Positions 7,582 through 15,596 of a stretch of DNA of 54,747 bases are shown here, one piece after another (position 1 is the first letter of the stretch; every line of letters starts with the position of its first letter). The translations under genes were made by a program, and so were the position numbers. Below the pieces are notes generated by a model. The model worked only from the letters and a program-made list of their open reading frames with translations. It did not search any database and was not told where the DNA came from. This stretch comes from Verrucomicrobium sp. BvORR034 (GTDB lineage Bacteria > Verrucomicrobiota > Verrucomicrobiia > Verrucomicrobiales > Verrucomicrobiaceae). Location: the NCBI RefSeq assembly GCF_000739635.1, contig NZ_BATQ01000127.1:1-54747 (forward strand), written 5' to 3'.

Positions 7582-7937
7582 CGACCCCCTTTAAGCCCGG
7601 TCTTGACGTCCTGAACACAGGCCATGGCCACGCCGAAATCAACTTCGACCCCGCCAAATGCGAGGAGGTGGAGGTGGCACGGAATGCCATCACCGACATG
7701 CTCCAAAGAGGCTATCTCTTGTTCCTCGAGGGAGCTGACGGAAAGATCGTCAAGGTAGAAGCGTTCGACGCGACTCAGGGGCGCTACATCATAGGAGACT
7801 GCAGCATGCATCCTGCAGCCACGCCAGCAGCCGAGCCACCCAAGCGCCGCCGTGGGCGCCCACCCGGGACCAAGCGTGGTGCCGTTCCGATGGACCAGGT
7901 GCGGGCCACAGCCATGGGAAGGAGCGCGGGAGGATGA
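7578..7937 (+). CDS. Small protein with C-terminal AT-hook (119 aa)
   Basis: The first 75 residues form a mixed domain of unknown family. Residues 87-99 read KRRRGRPPGTKRG, a classical AT-hook core (GRP flanked by basic residues), which binds the minor groove of AT-rich DNA. In a GC-rich genome this could target AT-rich islands, such as the cargo gene at 12,653-14,407; that is inference only. Start and stop overlap the neighbouring genes by 4 nt each, indicating a tightly coupled operon. Confidence 0.6.
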   Translation: MTTPFKPGLDVLNTGHGHAEINFDPAKCEEVEVARNAITDMLQRGYLLFLEGADGKIVKVEAFDATQGRYIIGDCSMHPAATPAAEPPKRRRGRPPGTKRGAVPMDQVRATAMGRSAGG

Positions 7938-8632
7938 ATGAATCCCCCACCAACGCAGAGGCCCACGCCTACTTGAAGGTGGTGGCCAGCGCGGCAGGCG
8001 AGTACGCCGGCATTCCTTTCCCTCTTCAAGGAACCCGACTGGTCATTCACCCCAAGTACCGCTTTGCCGAAGTCTTCAACAACAGCGATGAGGATGTACC
8101 CCCAGACACCACACAAAGTGAACCGTCATACTGGCCGGTCAATGCATGGACCAGCCGCCGGGGCGGCAAATGCATCATCGTCCTCCGGGACAAAGAGGAC
8201 CGCAGAACCGCCCTAATCATCCCTGCTCCGACCTCGCTGCAGTTCGCCATCAACACCATGGGTCTCACGGTCGCGTGGACTCTGGAGGCTGAATACCGCG
8301 CGCTGGAAAAGCTGGCGTCGTTGTTGACTCCTCACGCCTTCAACCTCTACGTCCTCACCGGTAGTTTCGTAGAGACGAGTCCCCGGTCAGGAGTAAGCTA
8401 TCTATTTCGCAAGCTGCGACCTACACTCGCCATTCGCGAAAGGGATGGTGACCAGACGGTGTTGTGCGCCCTTTGCCTTCACTCCATCGGGTACTACAAA
8501 GATTCATTCGGCGGTTCCTTGGTGCCGACAGATGACGTCATCAGTCACCTGCTACTCATGCGCGGGGACGAGCCCGGATTCTGGAGACTTGCCAACCAAC
8601 ACCCCGCCTGGGCACCGCAAGCTGCAGTCTAA
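7934..8632 (+). CDS. Hypothetical protein (232 aa)
   Basis: A globular protein of unknown family with no obvious motif, signal peptide or membrane span. A short cysteine pair, CALC, occurs near residue 180, not enough for a zinc site. The start overlaps the stop of the AT-hook gene (ATGA). It is probably expressed with the two preceding genes. Confidence 0.6.
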   Translation: MNESPTNAEAHAYLKVVASAAGEYAGIPFPLQGTRLVIHPKYRFAEVFNNSDEDVPPDTTQSEPSYWPVNAWTSRRGGKCIIVLRDKEDRRTALIIPAPTSLQFAINTMGLTVAWTLEAEYRALEKLASLLTPHAFNLYVLTGSFVETSPRSGVSYLFRKLRPTLAIRERDGDQTVLCALCLHSIGYYKDSFGGSLVPTDDVISHLLLMRGDEPGFWRLANQHPAWAPQAAV

Positions 8633-8644
8633 CTCTGCCAATCC

Positions 8645-8908
8645 ATGAGCCCTACATCCATTTGCTACCTCTGGCAATTCACACTCAAAGGAGTACTTCC
8701 CGACGGCAAGCCCATTACTCTCAGCGGGCATTGTTTCGGAGCCACTTCGGAGGAGGCTTCGCAGAACGCTGAGAAGAACGTCAAGAAGCTGAAGCCCGGC
8801 CTTACGCTTCTGGATGCCAAGATCGCTCAGAAAGCGCTGGTTGAGCCCGAGACCCGCAGCTTTCTCCCCGCCTCCCAAGAACCCTTACTTTTGCCATCAC
8901 CTGGCTGA
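8645..8908 (+). CDS. Hypothetical protein (87 aa)
   Basis: A small protein starting 12 nt after the previous gene. The middle contains an Ala/Lys-rich helix (EEASQNAEKNVKKL). No family is recognised. The gene is the last of the operon before a noncoding stretch with a mini-cistron and a terminator hairpin. Confidence 0.55.
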   Translation: MSPTSICYLWQFTLKGVLPDGKPITLSGHCFGATSEEASQNAEKNVKKLKPGLTLLDAKIAQKALVEPETRSFLPASQEPLLLPSPG

Positions 8909-8942
8909 TGACAGGCGGCGATAGACCTGCTCACCAAGAACC

Positions 8943-8967
8943 AAAGGAGGTACCCACTATGAAATAA
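8943..8967 (+). other. Two-codon mini-cistron with a perfect Shine-Dalgarno sequence
   Basis: AAAGGAGGT at 8943-8951 is fully complementary to the bacterial anti-Shine-Dalgarno sequence and lies 8 nt before ATG AAA TAA at 8959-8967. Most genes around it have no such site. It could be a vestige of a deleted gene start, a ribosome-binding decoy or a leader element. It is followed by the terminator-like hairpin at 8994. Confidence 0.45.
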
Positions 8968-8993
8968 CCCACCCATCCATCACCAACGGTTCC

Positions 8994-9035
8994 GAAGCCC
9001 GCGTGCGCCCTGCAGCCACGCGGGCTTCCTGTTTT
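8994..9035 (+). terminator. Rho-independent-like terminator
   Basis: A perfect 12-bp stem, GAAGCCCGCGTG / CACGCGGGCTTC, with an 11-nt loop (8994-9028), followed by CTGTTTT. It ends the operon whose last gene stops at 8908 and lies before the next coding region. Confidence 0.7.
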
Positions 9036-9098
9036 CCACCCCCATCGACCCACGTTCTCATGCGCAAAGCAAAAGCACCCCACAACCCACCCACCATC

Positions 9099-10073
9099 AT
9101 GTCTCTTCCGCCATCCACCCCGTTCAGCATCCCCTCCCTGGAGACGATCAACCGCTACTCCCCAGACCATCGCATTGCCCTCTACGTCCAGTGCGATGAA
9201 GAAGTCCGCGGCCGCTTCCTGGTTCAGGGCAAGGTACTCCACACCCTGGGGGACGAGGGCGAAAAACTCCTCAAAGAGGCGGGCATCAAACCCTCCAGCC
9301 TCGGCAATGCCCGGTACGCCCAGCTGGCCCTCAGCCTGGCTGACGGCAAGCGCAAGATCCACCCCGGCGGCACCGGCAAGAAGGTCAAGCCCGTCCTCTT
9401 CACGGAGGAGATCTACGATGCCCTCACGCTCGATCAGTGTGTGCTGCTTGCCTACGGCTCCACTTACCGCGGCTCCGCCCGGGTGGTGCAGCACCGCCCG
9501 GCTCCGGAGACGTTTGAGGCCATTCTGAAGCTCCCCGAGTGGGATCAGGAGCTCGAGTCCTACTTTGCCCACGGCGCCACCCGCGAGATGCACGCCGCCG
9601 CCCTTGCCGTAGCAGAGCAGCGGGCCAAGGATGCCCAGGCCATGAATGATGCCGCGCGGGAGCTCCAAGCCTCCCAGGCCCCCCCGCCGGCCATCCCCGT
9701 CCCACCTGCCCCCGTCATCGTCAGCGCCCCACCAGCGGCTCCAGAAGGCACTCCCGAGCCGGCTCCCGCCCCCGCGCTACCGGCAGAGGTGACCAACGTC
9801 GTCCCCTTCCCCGGTACCGCCGGGCTGACGGAAGTCTCCGACCAGCTGGGCGATCACAGCGAGGTGGACAACACCGACGACCACGTCTCAGACGAGGACA
9901 TCGGCATCACTGCCTCCGAGTGGCAGGAGCACTTCGAGCAGCTCCAGGCGCTCTCCCGGCAATTCTCCCCGCACGTCACCGCGGAAGATCGGGCCGAGAT
10001 GGTCTCCCAGCTCCGGGAGCTCGCTGAGGAGGTCGAGGCCACCCTCGCCGAACTTGCACAGGTCGCTGCATAG
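9099..10073 (+). CDS. Hypothetical protein with Pro-rich linker and coiled coil (324 aa)
   Basis: The N-terminal domain (about residues 8-130) is compact and has a pattern of repeated LLAYGSTYRGSARV-like strands. A Pro/Ala-rich linker covers about 188-240, and the end is an acidic, Glu/Leu-rich helix likely to form a coiled coil (about 275-322). No family is recognised. ATG codons at 9060 and 9099 are both possible; I prefer 9099 because it is preceded by the CCACC-type context seen at other starts here. A hairpin follows immediately after the stop. Confidence 0.6.
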   Translation: MSLPPSTPFSIPSLETINRYSPDHRIALYVQCDEEVRGRFLVQGKVLHTLGDEGEKLLKEAGIKPSSLGNARYAQLALSLADGKRKIHPGGTGKKVKPVLFTEEIYDALTLDQCVLLAYGSTYRGSARVVQHRPAPETFEAILKLPEWDQELESYFAHGATREMHAAALAVAEQRAKDAQAMNDAARELQASQAPPPAIPVPPAPVIVSAPPAAPEGTPEPAPAPALPAEVTNVVPFPGTAGLTEVSDQLGDHSEVDNTDDHVSDEDIGITASEWQEHFEQLQALSRQFSPHVTAEDRAEMVSQLRELAEEVEATLAELAQVAA

Positions 10074-10088
10074 GTCCGGAGGTCCAGA

Positions 10089-10122
10089 GGGACTTTCCCG
10101 CCGTCTGCGGCGGGAAAGTCCC
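10089..10122. terminator. Perfect 15-bp hairpin after the 324-aa gene
   Basis: The inverted repeat GGGACTTTCCCGCCG / CGGCGGGAAAGTCCC is perfect, with a TCTG loop. It begins 16 nt after the stop codon at 10,073. There is no U tract on either side, so it may act in Rho-dependent termination, RNA stabilisation or as a DNA structure at the start of the 350-bp noncoding block. Confidence 0.6.
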
Positions 10123-10155
10123 CGGCCCAAACCGCCCCAAACCTCCCCTTCCAGA

Positions 10156-10192
10156 TGTTCCACGTGGAAAAACGGCCCGTTCCACGCGGTTT
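10156..10192. promoter_or_regulatory. parS-like palindrome plus degenerate second copy
   Basis: TGTTCCACGTGGAAAA at 10,156-10,171 matches the bacterial parS consensus TGTTTCACGTGAAACA at 13 of 16 positions and has a perfect 12-bp palindromic core, TTCCACGTGGAA. A related half-conserved copy, GTTCCACGCGGTTT, lies at 10,179-10,192. The element encodes a ParB-like protein at 4422-6122, which makes a partition or ParB-binding role plausible. It is also possible that this is a host ParB target or an unrelated palindrome. Confidence 0.5.
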
Positions 10193-10238
10193 GCATAGGT
10201 GTTCAAACCACCTCCCCCAAAACCTAATCCGTGCACCA

Positions 10239-10257
10239 ACCGTTGAAAATCAACGGT
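10239..10257. repeat. Short perfect hairpin in the noncoding block
   Basis: ACCGTTGA, an AAA loop, then TCAACGGT: an 8-bp perfect stem. It lies between the parS-like palindrome and the larger inverted repeat at 10,284-10,379. No T tract follows it. Confidence 0.5.
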
Positions 10258-10283
10258 CCTCATGCTGCCTCTTCGAGGTCGGG

Positions 10284-10379
10284 GAGGTTGTAGAGGTCAG
10301 TGTCGATTGTTGTGAAGGACTCCGAGAAATTTTCTTGCCGAGATCTCCTGAGGAATTTGGCACTGACCGCCTCAACCTC
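10284..10379. other. Large imperfect inverted repeat (possible structured RNA or origin element)
   Basis: GAGGTTG (10,284-10,290) pairs with CAACCTC (10,373-10,379), and GGTCAGTG (10,295-10,302) with CACTGACC (10,361-10,368), separated by a symmetric 4-nt internal loop. The 58-nt interior contains a further weak AGAAA/TTTCT hairpin. It lies 45 nt before the clamp gene. The 10,074-10,424 block as a whole has no convincing coding frame; an open frame at 10,155-10,385 starts inside the palindrome and codes poorly. Confidence 0.5.
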
Positions 10380-10424
10380 CGCTAGCCCCGCATTTCCCCC
10401 ACTTCAGCCACCCCCGTCCCACCC

Positions 10425-11621
10425 ATGAATTTCACCACCACCCAGCCCGAACTGAAGCGCCTCGCCGCCCTCCTGCGCCCCTTGGGGCTGCCCAAAAGCA
10501 GCCTGCCCGTCCTCACCCATTTGCGCCTGGAGGCCAACGGATCCGGCATCACTGCCTACGCCACCGATCTGGAGACCGCCCTCATCGCTCCCCTGCAGCC
10601 CACGCAGATCGATCCTGATCCCAGTTTTCACGCCAGCCTGCCGGTGGAGTTCCTGCTCCGTGTCGCCCGGGAGGCGGACAAAGACACCTCCATCACCTGG
10701 GCCCTGGCAGACAGCCAGCTGGAGCTGCGGTGGTCCTCGCAGGGCGTTCCCATGCATGAGAGCGCTCCCTGTTTGCCCCACCACGACTTCCCAGCCATCG
10801 ACACCAGCGGCCACGAGCACGGCCTCTGGGTCGGCGCGCCCCTCCTGGAGGCATTCCGCCAGGCCCTGTCTCATGTCAGCGAGGACACGACCCGCCACGT
10901 GCTCATGGGCGTGTTCCTGGACCATGAGGACCACCGCATCGTTGCGACCGACGGCCGTCGGCTCTTTTGCAGCCGGTCCCCGGTGGCTCTACCCTGCAGC
11001 GTCATCATCCCCACAGCGGCCGCCAGTTTCTTGGCCGATCACATGGGGGAAGAAGGTCCCATCTGGTTCAAGACACCACCTGCAGGGGAGGGACAGGTGC
11101 CCTACGCCAGCTCAATCTACGCCCGCCTCGCCGGCAACGCCTTCTACACGTGCAAAACCATTGAGGGCGTCTTCCCGCGGTACCAGCAGGTCATCCCCTG
11201 GTCCAGCCTGCCGCATGAGGCGCACCTCACGATGGAGCGGGACACTCTGCTCAAGCAGCTCCGCCATGTGAGCAGCGTGGATGCCCGCTTGGCCTTCCGG
11301 ATGGGGGATGGCATCCTCGCCATCTGCTACCGCCCCACGCCCCAACGGCCGTTTACGGATTGGATTGCCGTCGGCACCACCGCCTATCAGGGGCCCGCCG
11401 TCGTGTCGGCGTTCTGCGGCGCCTACTTCACCCAGGCCATCCAGTCTTTGACCAGCCCCGTCCTCCGCTTCCTGGATGAGCTCAGCCCCATCATGCTGGA
11501 GAGCGGCCCAGCCCTGACCGTCATCATGCCCATGCGCATCGAGGGCGAAGGCCTTCCGGATCCCACCCGCCTTCTCGCCAACCGCGCTTCGGTCCCGCCC
11601 GTTTTCCCGCCCGCCACTTAA
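10425..11621 (+). CDS. DNA polymerase sliding clamp (beta subunit, DnaN-like), element-encoded
   Basis: A divergent beta-clamp. Near the N terminus, LPVLTHLRLEANGSGITAYATDLE (about residues 26-49) matches the first-domain pattern of DnaN. Later, DHRIVATDGRRL (about 167-178) matches the conserved TDGHRL segment of the second domain. The length, 398 aa, is slightly above the usual 366 or so. A clamp tethers polymerase and other clamp-binding proteins to DNA; an element-borne copy suggests control over its own replication or interference with the host clamp. It is flanked by the noncoding block on the left and a strong terminator on the right, so it is probably transcribed alone. Confidence 0.75.
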   Translation: MNFTTTQPELKRLAALLRPLGLPKSSLPVLTHLRLEANGSGITAYATDLETALIAPLQPTQIDPDPSFHASLPVEFLLRVAREADKDTSITWALADSQLELRWSSQGVPMHESAPCLPHHDFPAIDTSGHEHGLWVGAPLLEAFRQALSHVSEDTTRHVLMGVFLDHEDHRIVATDGRRLFCSRSPVALPCSVIIPTAAASFLADHMGEEGPIWFKTPPAGEGQVPYASSIYARLAGNAFYTCKTIEGVFPRYQQVIPWSSLPHEAHLTMERDTLLKQLRHVSSVDARLAFRMGDGILAICYRPTPQRPFTDWIAVGTTAYQGPAVVSAFCGAYFTQAIQSLTSPVLRFLDELSPIMLESGPALTVIMPMRIEGEGLPDPTRLLANRASVPPVFPPAT

Positions 11622-11642
11622 GCGAAAGTTGACGGTGTTCGA

Positions 11643-11693
11643 AAGCCACCTCCCCGACCTCTGCAAAGACGAGGGGAGGTGGCTTCACTTTTT
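11643..11693 (+). terminator. Rho-independent terminator after the clamp gene
   Basis: A 13-bp perfect stem, AAGCCACCTCCCC / GGGGAGGTGGCTT (11,643-11,685), followed by CACTTTTTC. It starts 21 nt after the stop codon of the clamp gene. Confidence 0.8.
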
Positions 11694-11707
11694 CAAAATC
11701 TTCTCCC

Positions 11708-11983
11708 ATGGCCGGTACAAATATCACCCTCCCGTCGGATACCGAGCTGCTCGACCACCTGCAGCGCCTCATCTCCGAGTGCCCCCACGCCGAGATCATC
11801 CACAACATGGATGAGGACCATGAAGACTACCCCGTAGGCTGGTCCATCCGCATCGTCGGGTGTGAGACCAGCCACGTCACCGCCCCCAGCTTCCGCGAGG
11901 TAATCGCTGCAGATATCGAGCTCCACCAGCGCTGGCTGTCCGAGGGCGGCCCGCCGGCCGAAGATCACGATCACAAAGCCTGA
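11708..11983 (+). CDS. Hypothetical protein (91 aa)
   Basis: A small acidic protein with no recognised family. Two acidic/His clusters occur (NMDEDHEDY in the middle and EDHDHKA at the end) that could bind a metal, but there is no defined motif. It starts just after the clamp-gene terminator, so it needs its own promoter, which I cannot identify. Confidence 0.55.
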   Translation: MAGTNITLPSDTELLDHLQRLISECPHAEIIHNMDEDHEDYPVGWSIRIVGCETSHVTAPSFREVIAADIELHQRWLSEGGPPAEDHDHKA

Positions 11984-12012
11984 TTCCGTTAAACCACGAA
12001 CCCCCGTTCGTT

Positions 12013-12498
12013 ATGGCAAACACCATCGATGACCTGCTTGAAGAAGTCCGGTCCCTCAAAGCCAAAACCGTTGCCCCCGATCCCACCGGGATCATCGCCG
12101 CCGCTGAACTTGCTCGCGAGCGCGCCGAGTCTCTCAGAGATCAGGCCATCAAAGAGCGAGACGAGGCCCTGGCCGCGCTCGCGAAAGTGAAGGCAGATGT
12201 CCAGTGGACCATGGGGCAGCTCCTCATCCGGGACATTATCTACCTCAAGAGTGATGAACTGCCCGCAGCGGTGGAGGGGTGGCTGCCAGGCTGGGGGCAG
12301 GATCCGGAAGACACGGCCCGCATCGCCTGGCTCAACCAGCACGGCCGCATCAAGATTCACGCCCATAACTGGCTGCTCGCCATCCCCCATCAGATGGTGT
12401 TCGCGGAGGAGTCAATCCCTGACGTCTACAATCTCCGGCACATCATCGACATTTCACGCCGCACCTGCCCTGAAGGAAATAACCCAAAGAGGCCATAG
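12013..12498 (+). CDS. Hypothetical protein with N-terminal coiled coil (161 aa)
   Basis: Residues 1-65 are rich in Glu, Lys, Ala and Leu with heptad spacing and look like a coiled coil. Residues 66-161 form a Trp-containing globular part (EGWLPGWGQ, HAHNWLLAIPHQMVF). No family is recognised. It is the last + strand gene of the left arm; the next gene is convergent. Confidence 0.55.
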   Translation: MANTIDDLLEEVRSLKAKTVAPDPTGIIAAAELARERAESLRDQAIKERDEALAALAKVKADVQWTMGQLLIRDIIYLKSDELPAAVEGWLPGWGQDPEDTARIAWLNQHGRIKIHAHNWLLAIPHQMVFAEESIPDVYNLRHIIDISRRTCPEGNNPKRP

Positions 12499-12587
12499 GA
12501 GTCATTGGAAACTACCGGAACGGTCCAAGTCGCCCGCGCCAGTGAAACATCGCGGATCTCCAAATCTTCACAGGCCACGAATTCGGC

Positions 12588-12636
12588 AAAAAAACCCTTC
12601 ACAGCTGCCGACGAATGGCATCCGACCGTGAAGGGT
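12588..12636 (-). terminator. Terminator for the AT-rich secreted-protein gene
   Basis: ACCCTTCAC (12,594-12,602) pairs with GTGAAGGGT (12,628-12,636). On the minus strand the stem is followed by seven T residues (complement of 12,588-12,594), a good intrinsic terminator for the convergent minus-strand gene. Confidence 0.7.
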
Positions 12637-12652
12637 AATCAGGGCGAACAGA

Positions 12653-14407
12653 CTACTTGGGCTTGCCAAAAATCAGGGTGTGCCGCCCACCGAACACGCT
12701 GTGAGTGAGTAACAAGTACATGGAAGCCCCCATTTCATTCGTCTGCTGATTCAAAAAAAGAACGAATTTTGCATCCGCATCCCCACCTGTGAATATCTGC
12801 TCTGAGACTACAATAGCTTTGTATTCCCATGTTCCCGGATTGCTCCTTACCTGAAGTAGTGGATTGGAAATGGAAATATTTCCACCGCTCACCTCTACCT
12901 TTCCTGAGATGTTATTCAGTCCTTGTCCAAGAGCTATAGCCGAATCATCAAATTTCTTCAGTTGTTCTGCAGTGAGGCTAACCGGAATCGGTTGAGGAGG
13001 CATCACCCAGTCCACCAAACCCAGCTGACTAGTTTTAAGCGTCAGACGTCGCTGAGCGTCCTCAGATCTGATCGTGTACGCAGCCTTCACTTTTATCATC
13101 ACTGATCTACTGCTTGCCTCCTGAAAAAGATCAATTTTCCGCGCAATGTTGAGTCCGCGAAAAAATATACGGGGCTCCTCCCCCTTCTCAATTCTCACTT
13201 TCGCCTTGAACTCATCAAGCTGTTCTTGGCTCTTGAAGAAATCATCACTGGAAGAACTGCTACCCCCTCCAGCCGACCCTCCAAGTGAGAACATCGACGC
13301 CGCAAAACTTCCGGCAGCTGAGGCAGAGACATTCGAGCTCTTGAGCACAGATTTGATGGTCTCATTAGCTGCCTTATGCGTCTGTGACTCAAGAGCAGTT
13401 TTAGCAATATCCCACATAACAGTAATGGGGCGACCTTGTTCCAAAGTCGCACCTTCCCCCAAAATCTGGGTAGCAAACGTTTGCATCTCCTTCTGCTTAA
13501 ATCCAATCTCGGATTCCATCCTCTTTGCTGCAGCTGCCATCAGCGCCCTTGACTCTTCTCCTATGGAATTTTCCATACCCGGATCCACAAACTCAAGGAC
13601 AACCTGATTCGAAACAGACTGCAGCAACAACTCCCTCACGTCTTTCTCTATCACGAATTCCTTCCCTCCTGTGTTGGCCATCCGTGTCTCATATGCTTTC
13701 TCCAACCCCAAAGCCGTCACCTCTATCATATTCGAACTCAACTTACCTGCTTTGTACCCATATTTAATGGTCAATGGCACCCCTTGCCCATGATCGACCA
13801 GCTCCTTTCGAAATCGGATCCATGACTTTCCAGGGATCACAAGCGTCACTTGTGCGGGACTCTCACCTCCGATTTTCGATACCCCACCAATCACTTTTAC
13901 GCCCTTCAGCCACGGAATTTCCTGGTCAACTTCAATACTATAGGACGTCAATTTTAGAAGAGACACCGCAGATTCGCTGATCGCGGACTCATCCATGCCT
14001 TTATACTTGCCCATCAATATATCTTTTCCAATACCACTGTACGAATGCTCAAAAGATACATCGAGGGTTATATCATCTTCTTCCACCGTCCGCGCTTTAC
14101 TTACTTCAGTTAACCTTTGGACACTTGCTGGGGAGAAAACGGGTAAAAACTGTGGAGTAAAATAAAACTGGTAATCTCTATTCCACCATCGGCTTTTGGC
14201 CTCCGAGCCTGTATCTTTTAGAATCTCATTGTGCGTACTGACTGTAGGATAAACGCGCACGGTGACTGCCCGACGGGTATCGTGCGAAAAACCATCAGAT
14301 ATTAAGGCATTTGCACCCCCATCAACATCTATTTGGGCGTATGCGAGGTTTCCCAGGGCGATCAAGGACTGTACACCTAAAGCAATTAAAAGTGTGGAAG
14401 ATTTCAT
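12653..14407 (-). CDS. Secreted protein of unknown function, AT-rich cargo gene (584 aa)
   Basis: A signal peptide covers about residues 1-24 (hydrophobic core TLLIALGVQSLIALG, cleavage probably after LAYA). I chose the ATG at 14,407 because GGAG lies 9 nt upstream; an earlier ATG at 14,422 lacks this. The body is mixed beta/alpha with a Gly/Ser/Ala-rich hydrophobic stretch near residues 360-395 (SAAGSFAASMFSLGGSAGGGSSSS), a feature sometimes seen in membrane-inserting proteins. Base composition is clearly more AT-rich than its neighbours and it has its own terminator, so it looks like recently acquired cargo or a lysogenic-conversion gene. I recognise no family. Confidence 0.7.
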   Translation of the reverse strand: MKSSTLLIALGVQSLIALGNLAYAQIDVDGGANALISDGFSHDTRRAVTVRVYPTVSTHNEILKDTGSEAKSRWWNRDYQFYFTPQFLPVFSPASVQRLTEVSKARTVEEDDITLDVSFEHSYSGIGKDILMGKYKGMDESAISESAVSLLKLTSYSIEVDQEIPWLKGVKVIGGVSKIGGESPAQVTLVIPGKSWIRFRKELVDHGQGVPLTIKYGYKAGKLSSNMIEVTALGLEKAYETRMANTGGKEFVIEKDVRELLLQSVSNQVVLEFVDPGMENSIGEESRALMAAAAKRMESEIGFKQKEMQTFATQILGEGATLEQGRPITVMWDIAKTALESQTHKAANETIKSVLKSSNVSASAAGSFAASMFSLGGSAGGGSSSSSDDFFKSQEQLDEFKAKVRIEKGEEPRIFFRGLNIARKIDLFQEASSRSVMIKVKAAYTIRSEDAQRRLTLKTSQLGLVDWVMPPQPIPVSLTAEQLKKFDDSAIALGQGLNNISGKVEVSGGNISISNPLLQVRSNPGTWEYKAIVVSEQIFTGGDADAKFVLFLNQQTNEMGASMYLLLTHSVFGGRHTLIFGKPK

Positions 14408-14655
14408 ATTGGATAGCTCCATTGTTAGTTTTCAGTAGACTCTTATTTGCATACACGTCGTCCAAAAGTCCAGCCAATTCACTGTAATTTTCGGACAGAG
14501 ACCAGAATCGGGAAAGCGTGGGAACGCACTTTCAACTAGCGCAACCTTTGACGCCTGCTTCTACCAAAGCTGTTTTCGATAAAGGCTCGGGGTCACAGAC
14601 AGCAGAATTCGAAGAATATATTTGCTACTGACTGCGATTCATTACAGCGTTTGGA

Positions 14656-14844
14656 ATGAAGGTAAAGATTTTCAGCTCAAACAACGTCGAAACCTTGGAG
14701 CAACGTGTCAATGAGTTCCTCCGAGACAATGATGAAACGATTGATGTAAAAAGCATCACCCAGTCTGAGTCGGTGTCCGAAAAGCAGAGCGGCCCCCCTC
14801 TCTATAGTGTGACGATTACGATCTTCTATCTTGAAGCTCACTAG
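14656..14844 (+). CDS. Small Cse60/DUF2758-like protein (62 aa)
   Basis: The pattern KVKIF at the N terminus, followed by LEQRVNEFL at about 14-22, and YSVTITIFY near the end resembles the small Cse60 family known from sporulating Firmicutes and from mobile elements. The function of that family outside sporulation is unknown. The gene is AT-rich like the secreted-protein gene, transcribed divergently from it, and its TAG stop overlaps the stop of the convergent SRAP gene (shared CTAG). Confidence 0.5.
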   Translation: MKVKIFSSNNVETLEQRVNEFLRDNDETIDVKSITQSESVSEKQSGPPLYSVTITIFYLEAH

Positions 14845-15551
14845 GGAACATCGTTTAGTGGCACCACCGCATCTGGTTCCTCATACCGAGCGTTGCTCAT
14901 CTTGCGAGTAACAGGCCATTGATTCATTTCAGTGGCCGCTCTCCCTGTCTGCACCTTTTCGACAAGCCATGCCAGTTCTTCGGGCGAGATCTTGTCGTCC
15001 ATCCAGTGAACCCAGTCCTCAGGGGCCAGTACCACGGGGAATCGGTCGTGAATCCAGGCTCCTCGCGTGGTAGCTTTTGTGGTGAGAATGGTAAAGGTCT
15101 CCGTGAGCGGAGTTTCAGGCGGAGCTTCTTTGGAAGTCCAACTTTCCCAAAGGCCCGCGAAGACCATCAGGCTCTCGCCTGGCAGCGTGAAAAGCCACGG
15201 TTGCTTCGATTTATCAGGCAAGGTCTCCCATTCATAGAAACCGTGGCTCAGCACCAGGCACCGTCGAGTTTTGAACGCACTCCGAAAGGCCGGCTTTTCA
15301 GGAACCGTCTCGGCGCGCGCGTTGATGGCCTTGCTCGCAAAAGACTGGTCCTTCGCCCAGAATGGGAGCAGTCCCCAGCGCAGCGCTTCGACCTCGTGCC
15401 CGCCATCTTTCGTAGCTCGCACGATGGGCGAGAACTGTGTCGGCGCGATGTTATAGCGGGGCGGGAACATCTTCCGGATCTCCAAGCCCGGAACGTGCTT
15501 GAGTTCATCAGCCTCAGTCGTGATGCCGCGGTATCGGAATCGTCCACACAT
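14841..15551 (-). CDS. SRAP-family (YedK/HMCES-type) DNA abasic-site protein (236 aa)
   Basis: SOS response-associated peptidase family. Starting at the ATG at 15,551 exposes the catalytic Cys as residue 2 (MCGRF), as the family requires; the longer frame from 15,596 would bury it. Other active-site positions are visible: N34 (RYNIAP), N77 (NARAE), E107 (FYEWE) and H168 (WIHDRFPVVL). The enzyme forms a covalent link to abasic sites in single-stranded DNA and protects them. It lies 45 nt after the terminase large-subunit gene in the same direction, so it is probably in the same operon, suggesting protection of phage DNA during replication or packaging. Confidence 0.9.
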   Translation of the reverse strand: MCGRFRYRGITTEADELKHVPGLEIRKMFPPRYNIAPTQFSPIVRATKDGGHEVEALRWGLLPFWAKDQSFASKAINARAETVPEKPAFRSAFKTRRCLVLSHGFYEWETLPDKSKQPWLFTLPGESLMVFAGLWESWTSKEAPPETPLTETFTILTTKATTRGAWIHDRFPVVLAPEDWVHWMDDKISPEELAWLVEKVQTGRAATEMNQWPVTRKMSNARYEEPDAVVPLNDVP

Positions 15552-15596
15552 GGAATGGTTGTACCACGCGAGTCTAGCCAGGCAAAGATCGAACAA

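Noticed and set aside
10155-10385. Open frame of 76 codons in the noncoding block
   Set aside because: It starts inside the parS-like palindrome, has poor codon use and crosses the inverted repeats.
4386-11627. Fourteen-base repeat CCACTTAAGCGAAA at 4386 and 11,614, and TCACTTAATTGAC at 4351 and 23,580
   Set aside because: For 23.6 kb of sequence about one such match is expected by chance, and the second 11,614 copy overlaps a stop codon. No consistent location.
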